This document shows, in pieces, positions 1-6,186 of a stretch of 64,000 bases of DNA. Each line of letters starts with the position of its first letter. Within the stretch, counting starts at the first letter, position 1. A program made the translations under genes and the position numbers. This DNA is from JANLYC01 sp963750495 (GTDB lineage Bacteria; Actinomycetota; Actinomycetes; Propionibacteriales; Nocardioidaceae): assembly GCA_963750495.1 (NCBI GenBank), contig CAVVQV010000004.1, positions 124,001-188,000 of the forward strand, given 5' to 3'. The notes below the pieces were generated by a model. That model did no database searches and had not been told where the DNA came from. It saw nothing but the letters and a program-made list of their open reading frames with translations.

Positions 1-401
1 GCGAACCGTCGCGCGCCGACGCCCTGCAGGTCGACTTCCCCACCATCACGTCGGACGTCGACCCGTTCGGACCTGACCTGTTCGGCGAGAACGCGCCGCA
101 CGTCGACCCCGAGTCCGCCGTCGTCCTGATCTCGGGCGTCGCTGTCAGCAAGGGCAGCATCGTTCGCATCCACCCCAACCGTCGAGCCGATGCTCAGGAC
201 CTCTTCTTCGCCAACCAGGTGGCGAAGGTCGCTGCGGTGCACGAAGACTTCGACGGAGAAACCCATGTCGCCGTGATCCTTCTCGACGACCCCGCGGCCG
301 ACATGCACGAATGGTATGGCCGCTTCCTGTACTTCGCGCCGGACGAGGTCGAGCCGCTCGCCGACGCGGAAGCGAGTCAATGGAAGGAGAGTTCGTCATG
401 A
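1..401 (+). CDS. Hydrogenase-locus conserved protein (C-terminal part)
   Basis: An open frame enters from the left edge (first full codon at base 3) and runs 132 codons to TGA at 399-401, so the start lies before the window. The visible part is an acidic soluble domain ending in a well-conserved-looking stretch: NRRADAQDLFFANQVAKVAAVH, then THVAVILLDDPAADMHEWYG and LYFAPDEVEPL. I recall similar proteins of unknown function encoded next to the large subunit in actinobacterial high-affinity (group 1h) [NiFe]-hydrogenase clusters; that is memory, not a search. Its stop overlaps the ATG of the next small gene (ATGA), so the two are translationally coupled. It is placed with the hydrogenase operon by this coupling and by the hyp genes that follow. 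Molecular role unknown. Confidence 0.7.
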   Translation, partial: EPSRADALQVDFPTITSDVDPFGPDLFGENAPHVDPESAVVLISGVAVSKGSIVRIHPNRRADAQDLFFANQVAKVAAVHEDFDGETHVAVILLDDPAADMHEWYGRFLYFAPDEVEPLADAEASQWKESSS

Positions 402-517
402 AGTTCATCGGTACTGTCACCTCATTCGTGGTGGCCAGCCTTGCGCTTGTCGGGATCCTCGTGGGCATCAGGTCCATCCCCGACGTGAAGCGCTATCTCG
501 AAATGCGACGCATGTGA
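398..517 (+). CDS. 39-aa single-helix membrane protein, DUF6893-like (copy 1)
   Basis: A 39-residue ORF starts at the ATG that overlaps the preceding stop, with GGAAGGAG 7-8 nt upstream. It has a short N-terminus, one hydrophobic helix (about residues 6-24) and a basic cytosolic-looking tail, RSIPDVKRYLEMRRM. The same layout and tail pattern (RSIPD-[IV]-[KR]-RY-x3-R-[KR]-M) recur in the next gene, also 39 aa, so they are tandem paralogues. The tail resembles the actinobacterial DUF6893 small-protein family. Location between the hydrogenase-linked gene and the maturation protease suggests a role tied to the hydrogenase, perhaps at the membrane, but nothing in the sequence defines one. Confidence 0.75.
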   Translation: MKFIGTVTSFVVASLALVGILVGIRSIPDVKRYLEMRRM

Positions 518-530
518 GAAGGAGTCATTG

Positions 531-650
531 ATGGCGGTTATCGGTTGGATCACGTTGGTGCTGGTAGCCCTCGTGGTCCTCATCGCAGTGGCTGTCTTGC
601 TGCGCTCGATCCCGGACATTCGCCGCTACTCGCGGATTCGAAAGATGTGA
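531..650 (+). CDS. 39-aa single-helix membrane protein, DUF6893-like (copy 2)
   Basis: Second 39-residue ORF, ATG at 531 with AAGGAG 7 nt upstream, ending TGA 648-650 just before the GTG of the maturation protease. The first 24 residues are almost entirely hydrophobic (VIGWITLVLVALVVLIAVAV) and the tail is LLRSIPDIRRYSRIRKM, matching copy 1. No signal-peptidase site is apparent, so it should stay as a one-pass membrane protein with its basic tail inside the cell. Identity of length, topology and tail with copy 1 argues that both are real genes and not chance ORFs. Function unknown. Confidence 0.75.
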   Translation: MAVIGWITLVLVALVVLIAVAVLLRSIPDIRRYSRIRKM

Positions 651-651
651 C

Positions 652-1194
652 GTGACCTCGACGATTCTGGTGGCTGGTATCGGCAACATCTTCCTGGGAG
701 ACGACGGCTTCGGACCCGAAGTGGTACGACGTCTCGTCGCCGAAGGTGATGCCGGCGCGCCTGAGGCTGCCGACGGGGTGCGGATCGTCGACTACGGCAT
801 CAGAGGCATGCATCTGGCCTACGACCTGCTCGACGGGTGCGACACGCTCGTGCTCGTCGACGCCGTTCCGGGTGACGGTCCGCCCGGCGCGGTCGATGTG
901 CTCGAGGTCGACGCCGACTCGATCAGCGCTGCCGCGCGCGACGGCAGGGCGGGTCTCGATGCCCACAGCATGGACCCGGTCGCGGTCCTGTCGGGTGTCA
1001 CTGCACTCGGGGGCGAGCTGCCCCCCACGTACGTCGTCGGGGCGCGCCCGCAGGACCTCGACGAGGGCATCGGACTGAGCGAGCCGATGGCCGCGGCCGT
1101 GCCCGTGGCGGTCGACGCCGTGCGCACCCTGCTGACCAGACTCCGTGAAGCGGCTCCGGAGTCACCCGACCGTCCCGCACGAGAGGTGATCTGA
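652..1194 (+). CDS. [NiFe]-hydrogenase maturation endopeptidase (HycI/HyaD family)
   Basis: 180 aa, GTG start one base after the previous stop. This family cleaves the C-terminal extension of the hydrogenase large subunit after nickel insertion, the last step of active-site assembly in the cytoplasm. The N-terminus has the hallmark strand-loop GIGNIFLGDDGFGPEVV (residues 9-25), whose Glu is expected to bind the probing nickel; LVLVDAVPGD and the DAHSMDP segment supply the expected second acidic and histidine ligands. Length is typical (150-190 aa). It is followed 2 nt later by hypC and so belongs to the same transcript as the upstream hydrogenase genes. Which hydrogenase it serves depends on the large subunit outside the window. 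Confidence 0.93.
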   Translation: MTSTILVAGIGNIFLGDDGFGPEVVRRLVAEGDAGAPEAADGVRIVDYGIRGMHLAYDLLDGCDTLVLVDAVPGDGPPGAVDVLEVDADSISAAARDGRAGLDAHSMDPVAVLSGVTALGGELPPTYVVGARPQDLDEGIGLSEPMAAAVPVAVDAVRTLLTRLREAAPESPDRPAREVI

Positions 1195-1196
1195 CC

Positions 1197-1469
1197 ATGT
1201 GTCTGGGTATCCCCGGCCAAGTCGTCGAGCTGCTCGAGGGGTACGGCGGCCAGCTGGCGCTCATCGACGTCGAAGGTGCGCAGCGCAAGGTCAACATCGG
1301 CATGCTCGACCTCGACGAACAGCTGCTGCAGCCGGGTGACTGGGTCCTCATCCACATGGGCTTCGCGGTCGAACGCGTCGACTCCGCCGGAGCAGCAGCG
1401 GCAATGGCGGGGCTCGAGATGATGGGTCGGCCGCGTGAGCCCGACCCGGTCGGGAGCCCCGATGACTGA
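1197..1469 (+). CDS. hypC: Hydrogenase assembly chaperone HypC (copy 1)
   Basis: 90 aa. HypC/HupF proteins carry the Fe(CN)2CO precursor with HypD and then chaperone the large-subunit precursor. The defining N-terminal Met-Cys (MCLGIPGQVVEL) is present; Cys2 is the functional ligand. The beta-barrel core is intact (PGDWVLIHMGFAVERVD). The C-terminal 25 residues are a low-complexity tail. Start is the ATG 2 nt after the protease stop. The stop overlaps the next gene by 8 nt. A second hypC lies at 8570, and the two differ clearly in sequence (LLEGYGGQLALIDVEG here against VEERDGTLMADVDFGG), so they may serve different partners or stages. Confidence 0.95.
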   Translation: MCLGIPGQVVELLEGYGGQLALIDVEGAQRKVNIGMLDLDEQLLQPGDWVLIHMGFAVERVDSAGAAAAMAGLEMMGRPREPDPVGSPDD

Positions 1470-2280
1470 GCTGGCCGCATCGACCCGGCCCACCCCTCCG
1501 CGACCGCCCACCCCGGGCCCGGTCCTGTTCGCCCGCTACGCCTTTCCGCCGAACTCACACGGGTTCTGCGGGCCCAACGACTCCCAGGCGTTCTTCGAAT
1601 ACGGTGTGGCGGCGCAGGACGACGGCCTGCGAGCCATGTCCCAGCAGTTCGCGGGTGCCTGGCCGTACCTCGAGCTGATCGCCGAGGCGACCGGACTCGA
1701 CGATCCGCTGGACCGGCGGGTGGTCGAGGCCTACTGGGTCGGCACCCAACGGCTCGACCAGGTGAGTCCCGGCGCGGTGGGCAAGTCCATGGAAGAGCGC
1801 TTCCGTCATATGACCGGAACCAAGTTCTTCACCCTGACGGAGAGCGTCCTCGGCGGCGGCGTACCGCACCACAGCTTCGCCGTCTTCTGCATCTACCCGT
1901 GGACCGGGCTGCTCACCGACGGGCGCAAGGCCAAGCAGGCGCTCACCGTCCTCGACCGCTGCCGGATCCGCTGGGGTCGGGTGCTGGGCGTGCAGGGCGA
2001 CCAGGTCGTCGTCGAGTCGTCTCCCCTGACGTATGACGGCCGACAGCTGGGGCTGGGGCCACCCGAGACCGAGACCGTCGTCCGCTCCGTCGACGGCATC
2101 AGCATGATCGACGACCTCGACGTCGGCGACTGGGTCTCTCTGCACTGGGAGTGGGTCTGCGACCGGGTGACTCCCGCCCAGGTCCGCGCCCTCAAGCACT
2201 ACACCGAGCGTCACCTCAAGATCGTCAACGAGGGCAACCTGCACTCAGGGCCGGCCGCCATGCTGGAGCGTTCTGACTGA
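1462..2280 (+). CDS. Hydrogenase-cluster protein, DUF6390-like (paralogue 1)
   Basis: 272 aa from ATG 1462, which overlaps the hypC stop; an in-frame GTG at 1435 would add nine residues inside hypC and is less likely. After a Pro-rich start the protein has FARYAFPPNSHGFCGPND, then FAGAWPYLELIAEATGLDDPLDRRVVEAYWVG, HHSFAVFCIYPW and a C-terminal SLHWEWVCD. All these blocks recur in the gene at 11057. No signal peptide or membrane helix is visible. I recall it as the DUF6390 family found in actinobacterial hydrogenase loci; no function is known to me. Conserved CGP, HHSF and Trp-rich motifs suggest a binding or assembly role, which is inference. Confidence 0.75.
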   Translation: MTELAASTRPTPPRPPTPGPVLFARYAFPPNSHGFCGPNDSQAFFEYGVAAQDDGLRAMSQQFAGAWPYLELIAEATGLDDPLDRRVVEAYWVGTQRLDQVSPGAVGKSMEERFRHMTGTKFFTLTESVLGGGVPHHSFAVFCIYPWTGLLTDGRKAKQALTVLDRCRIRWGRVLGVQGDQVVVESSPLTYDGRQLGLGPPETETVVRSVDGISMIDDLDVGDWVSLHWEWVCDRVTPAQVRALKHYTERHLKIVNEGNLHSGPAAMLERSD

Positions 2281-2289
2281 ACGCTCCGG

Positions 2290-3369
2290 TCAGCCCACAC
2301 CCGCTGACGCCGCGAGCGGCCAGAGCCGGAGCAACGACCAGTTGACCAGGTCGCCGGGCGCGTGCCGGGGAGGGCCGGGCTCGCGGATCACCAGCTCGCC
2401 CGACTCGGTCTCGACCACATGATCTGAGTGCGGGCCCTGGAACCTGACCGTCCGCAACCGGCCGCGAAGATCTCCCCCGAGCCTGGCCCATTCCGGCCGT
2501 ACGAGCGCAGAGACGGCACTGCCCGCTGACGCAGTCTCGGGGGCCGCCACGGCGATGACGGCGCCTGCAACATTGACGCTGACCAACCCCGCGGGACCGT
2601 TGACGACGACGCCATCGAGCGTGGAGGCCGGCCCGGTCAGCCGCGCAGCCCACAGGTCGACGGGCTCGTCGTACACCTGCTGGGGGGTGCCGAGCTGGAC
2701 CAGCCGCCCACCGTGCAACAACGCGACGCGGTCAGCCAGGCCCAGGGCCTCCTCGGCGTCGTGGGTCGCGTACAGTCCGCCTGCGCCGGTCGCCTCCCGT
2801 CGCAGGACCAGCTCGTCGAGGAAGACGCCCCGCACATGGGTGTCGAGGTGCGCGGTCGGCTCGTCGAACAGGTACAGCGATGCCTGACGGGCCAGGGCTC
2901 GGGCGAGGCCCACGCGTTGCTGCTCACCGCCCGACAGCTCCACGGGTCTGCGGGCCGCAAGGTGTCCGATGCCCAGGCGCTGCAGCAGCTCGGCGGCCTC
3001 GGCCCGTGCCGCCCGGCGACGACCTCCCCGCCGACGAATGGGATAGGCGACGGTGTCGACAGCCGTGAGGTGTGGCCAGAGCGCATAGTTCTGGAAGACC
3101 ACGGCGACGTCGCGGCGCTCCGGCGGTTCGGCCCTGGTCGGTGACGCGACACATCGTCCCTGCAGCCAGATCTCGCCTTGCGTGGGCGGTCGGAAGCCGG
3201 CGACGGCATGCAGCAGCGTCGACTTGCCGGACCCCGACGGGCCGAGCAGGGCCACCACCTCGCCGGTGCGGACATGGAGATCGACATCGTCGACGGCGGT
3301 GACGTCGTCATACGCCACCGTCAGGGCCCGGAGCTCGAGGACGTGGGCGCTGCCGGTCTCAGCGGGCAT
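2290..3369 (-). CDS. ABC importer ATPase, FbpC/PotA type
   Basis: 359 aa. ATP-binding subunit of a binding-protein-dependent importer. Walker A GPSGSGKST is at residues 43-51, Q-loop Gln at 93, signature LSGGEQQR at 145-152 and Walker B LYLFDEP at 165-171, followed by the H-loop THDAEEAL. Residues 240-359 form the regulatory beta domain (TOBE/OB type) usual in FbpC/PotA/MalK-like ATPases. Its start overlaps the permease gene by 11 nt, so it is the last gene of a three-gene operon. It converges on the hydrogenase gene ending at 2280 with a 9-bp gap. Substrate cannot be read from the ATPase; iron, polyamine, thiamine or phosphonate importers share this layout. Confidence 0.9.
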   Translation of the reverse strand: MPAETGSAHVLELRALTVAYDDVTAVDDVDLHVRTGEVVALLGPSGSGKSTLLHAVAGFRPPTQGEIWLQGRCVASPTRAEPPERRDVAVVFQNYALWPHLTAVDTVAYPIRRRGGRRRAARAEAAELLQRLGIGHLAARRPVELSGGEQQRVGLARALARQASLYLFDEPTAHLDTHVRGVFLDELVLRREATGAGGLYATHDAEEALGLADRVALLHGGRLVQLGTPQQVYDEPVDLWAARLTGPASTLDGVVVNGPAGLVSVNVAGAVIAVAAPETASAGSAVSALVRPEWARLGGDLRGRLRTVRFQGPHSDHVVETESGELVIREPGPPRHAPGDLVNWSLLRLWPLAASAGVG

Positions 3370-5035
3370 GCGCGAGCTCCTCGGGTCGACATGGCGACCT
3401 CGCCGGTGGCGTCGATCGCAACCTTCTGATCAACAACCACCCCGGAACGGCGGGGATCAGCAGCATCAGCGTCAACAGCACGGACAGGGCAGCCGTCGGA
3501 CCGATCCGGCCGAGCTCCTGGCTGTTCAGCACGATGACCGCGAGCGTGTCACTGCCCGGTCCGTACAACAGGCTCGACATCGTCACCTCGTGCAGCGCGG
3601 TGACGAAGCAGATCAGCCAGGCGCCGATCAGGGCCGGCGCCAGTGGGCGCAACGCGACCGTACGCGCAGCGGTGAGCGGCCCCGCACCGCTGGCGCGCGC
3701 CGCGTGCAGCTCCCCGACGGGCAGCCGGTCGACGGCACCGGAGATCGGCCGGTGGGCGAACGCCCACAGCTTGGCCAGGTAGGCCAGCAGGATCAGGGTG
3801 AGCGTCCCACCGAGCCACCGCCCGTACGTGACGAGCAGGGCGACCGCGAGCGTCGACCCCGGCAGCACCAGCGTCACGGTCACCAGCGTCCCGAGCACAC
3901 GGCCGCTGCGTCGCCGCTCGAGAACAGCGACGGCGGCACCCAGCACGGTGAGGATGCTGGCGGCGGCGACTGCCAGCGACACACTGCGGCCCAGCGCTGC
4001 GTAGGTCCGGTCGTTGAGGACCAGCCGGAAGTTGTCCAGGGTCCAGTGGTCCGGAGTCGGGCTGACACCGACCGCGGGAGTCACCGCGGCCGTGAGAAGG
4101 GCGAGCAGCGGGAGCACGACGCCGAGCATCAGGTAGCCCGCGATGGAAGCCGCGATAGCCACTCCCCCGCGACTGCGGGCCGGCACGACCGGTGCACCCT
4201 CTGTGGTCGCCACCCGGGAGACGCGCAGGCGCGGACCGAGGATGAGGTCGGCCGGGATGACCACGATCATCGTGATGACGACCAGGAGCAGGGCCAGTGC
4301 CAGGGCCTCGACGAACGTCGCCGGGTCACTCCCCAGCGAGAGGTCGCGGTAGATGAGCGTGGTCACGGTGGTGAAGCCCGCCGGGGTCCCCATGACCTGG
4401 GGTATGGCGAAGCTCTCCATCGTCAGCACGAACGACAGCACGGACGCTGCCGCGATCGACGGGCGCAGCAGTGGCAGCGTCACGTGCCGCAGTGCTGCTG
4501 AGCCGGTCGCCCCGGAAGCCCTGGCCGCGCGCTCGAGGTTTGGCTCGGCCCGCACCGCGAGTCCTACAGCGGTCAGCACGTAGGCCAGGGGCATCGTGTT
4601 GACGACGAGCACAGCCCAGACGCCCCAGGGACCCTGGACCGCCGGCCAGGGAAGACCGACGAGGGTGTCGGTGAACCCGGCCCGGGCGTAGGCCTGCGTC
4701 CAGCTGTACCCGAGCACGAACTGCGGCACGAGGACCGGAAGAATCACGGCGACCCGCCACCATGCCTTGCCGGGCAGGTCGGCGCGACGCAGGGCCAGGG
4801 CGAGCAGGGCACCCAGCGGCACCGCGACCGCCGTTACTGCGACTGACAGCAGCAGGGTGTTCGTCACTGCCGTGCCCAGCCCGGGCCGACCCCAGACCTC
4901 GTGGACGCCGCCCGCGCTCTCGGTCCAGACCAGATAGACGAGGCGTACGACCGGCACGACGACGAGAACGGTCACCGCGGCACCCACCACGACCAGGCCG
5001 GCCCGGAATCCGATGCTGCCGGGCCTTGCGACCAT
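3359..5035 (-). CDS. ABC importer permease, fused double-domain FbpB type
   Basis: 558 aa, about 12 membrane helices in two halves, each a BPD_transp_1 (MetI-like) domain. The first half has the EAA loop near ERAARASGATGSAALRHVTLPLLRPSI; the second has ELHAARASGAGPLTAARTVALRPLAPAL. Such fused permeases are typical of FbpB, ThiP and PhnV-like importers for ferric iron, thiamine or aminoethylphosphonate. It lies 2 nt downstream of the binding protein and overlaps the ATPase gene. The operon sits in opposite orientation between two hydrogenase maturation blocks, which hints at a link with metal supply but does not prove it. Confidence 0.9.
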   Translation of the reverse strand: MVARPGSIGFRAGLVVVGAAVTVLVVVPVVRLVYLVWTESAGGVHEVWGRPGLGTAVTNTLLLSVAVTAVAVPLGALLALALRRADLPGKAWWRVAVILPVLVPQFVLGYSWTQAYARAGFTDTLVGLPWPAVQGPWGVWAVLVVNTMPLAYVLTAVGLAVRAEPNLERAARASGATGSAALRHVTLPLLRPSIAAASVLSFVLTMESFAIPQVMGTPAGFTTVTTLIYRDLSLGSDPATFVEALALALLLVVITMIVVIPADLILGPRLRVSRVATTEGAPVVPARSRGGVAIAASIAGYLMLGVVLPLLALLTAAVTPAVGVSPTPDHWTLDNFRLVLNDRTYAALGRSVSLAVAAASILTVLGAAVAVLERRRSGRVLGTLVTVTLVLPGSTLAVALLVTYGRWLGGTLTLILLAYLAKLWAFAHRPISGAVDRLPVGELHAARASGAGPLTAARTVALRPLAPALIGAWLICFVTALHEVTMSSLLYGPGSDTLAVIVLNSQELGRIGPTAALSVLLTLMLLIPAVPGWLLIRRLRSTPPARSPCRPEELAHAR

Positions 5036-5037
5036 GG

Positions 5038-6066
5038 TCAGCCGCCGAAGATCTGCTGGTAGCCGCTCAGCAGCGCGTCCTTCTTCGCAGAGAGGACCGA
5101 CCAGTCCGGACTGACGATGGGAGCGTCAGCGGGAAGCTCGGGGCCGCTGACTCCGGGCAGCGTCGGATACGACCCTGACTTCGCGATGAGCTGCTGACCC
5201 GCCCCACTGATGACGTAGGAGATGAAGTTCTGGGCGGGGATCGAGGCGGTACTGTCCTTCGCCAAGGCGATGGGTCCGTAGATCGCCACCGCACCCGGCT
5301 GTGGCCAGACGATGCCGATCGGGGAGCCGGCGTCCTTCGAGGCGTAGGCGGAGTTCGCGATCGTGATGCCCGCGGGGGAGGTGCCTTGCGCCACGGCGTT
5401 GACCACGTCGTCGGGCGTGCTCAGCTGCGCGGCGCCCTGCTTCTCGAGCGCTTCGTAGAAGCCCATGCCGTACTCGGGGTTCTGGTCGAAGTAGCCAAGC
5501 GCTCCAAGTGCCGATGCGGCGATGTTCGGGTCCGGCAGGGCCACCGGTCCGTACACGGGCTTCGTCAGGTCCGACCAGCTCACCGGCGGCTCGACGCCGT
5601 CGTGGTAGACGGCCAGCATGAAGAGGAGAGCCACTCCGACGTAGTCGTCGGTCCGGTACCTCTCGGGAATCGCCGCCGCGCCGTCGGGGGTCCAGCCGCC
5701 CACGAGACCCTGGTCGACATATCCCTGCATCGTGAGCGGATCGCATGCCCAGACCACGTCAGCCTTGAGCCCGCCCGACCTCGCGTCACCGGCGATGCGA
5801 GCGTTGAGATCACCGGTGGGGGCCCGGAAGAGCTTCACCGTCGTGTCGGCATGGTCGGACTCGAACTGCTTGATCACCGGCTGGATGGTCTCGTCGCTGA
5901 CACACGTGTACACCGTGATCGCGTCGTTGTTGTCCGACGAGCCGCCGCAACCGATGGCCGCCACCAGCAGCGGACTGACGGTCAAGGTGACCAGCCTGAG
6001 GCGTCGTCTCCGACGCGGCGTCCGGCGATGCTTCATCGCTCCCAAGGGTCGCCTCGTGTCAGACAT
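5038..6066 (-). CDS. ABC importer substrate-binding lipoprotein, FbpA/FutA-like
   Basis: 342 aa from ATG 6066; in-frame ATGs at 6096 and 6036 are alternatives. A TATGCT -10 element ends 7 nt before 6066, favouring leaderless initiation there. The N-terminus has an Arg-rich n-region, hydrophobic VTLTVSPLLVAAIG and Cys40 (AIGC), a slightly weak lipobox, so a lipid-anchored protein. The mature part is a class II binding protein: ITVYTCVSDETIQPVIKQFE opens it, and KADVVWACDPLTMQGYVDQGLV is the typical first-lobe segment. Family members bind ferric iron, thiamine, spermidine or phosphonates. Start of the three-gene operon; divergent from hypF. Confidence 0.82.
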   Translation of the reverse strand: MSDTRRPLGAMKHRRTPRRRRRLRLVTLTVSPLLVAAIGCGGSSDNNDAITVYTCVSDETIQPVIKQFESDHADTTVKLFRAPTGDLNARIAGDARSGGLKADVVWACDPLTMQGYVDQGLVGGWTPDGAAAIPERYRTDDYVGVALLFMLAVYHDGVEPPVSWSDLTKPVYGPVALPDPNIAASALGALGYFDQNPEYGMGFYEALEKQGAAQLSTPDDVVNAVAQGTSPAGITIANSAYASKDAGSPIGIVWPQPGAVAIYGPIALAKDSTASIPAQNFISYVISGAGQQLIAKSGSYPTLPGVSGPELPADAPIVSPDWSVLSAKKDALLSGYQQIFGG

Positions 6067-6073
6067 GGTCGGC

Positions 6074-6079
6074 AGCATA
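6074..6079 (-). promoter_or_regulatory. -10 element of the ABC importer operon
   Basis: On the minus strand TATGCT is followed by 7 nt and then the ATG at 6066. This is the spacing of leaderless actinobacterial promoters. No convincing -35 is seen. The 120-bp space to hypF (GTG 6187, with GGAAGGA in front) must also carry the hypF promoter. Confidence 0.45.
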
Positions 6080-6186
6080 CGCCCGATCGGTTTCATTCAG
6101 GTCTGTCCAGAACCGCCCAACAGTCGTAGTGTCGGGGACTTAGCCCAGGGCTGCTCTGGAGCCCGTGCTCAGCGGAAGGATCGAGC

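Noticed and set aside
3182..4501. Long plus-strand open frame (439 codons) opposite the ABC permease
   Set aside because: Composition is Arg/Gln/His-rich with no domain; it is a GC-bias shadow of the permease gene, whose helices and motifs are clear.
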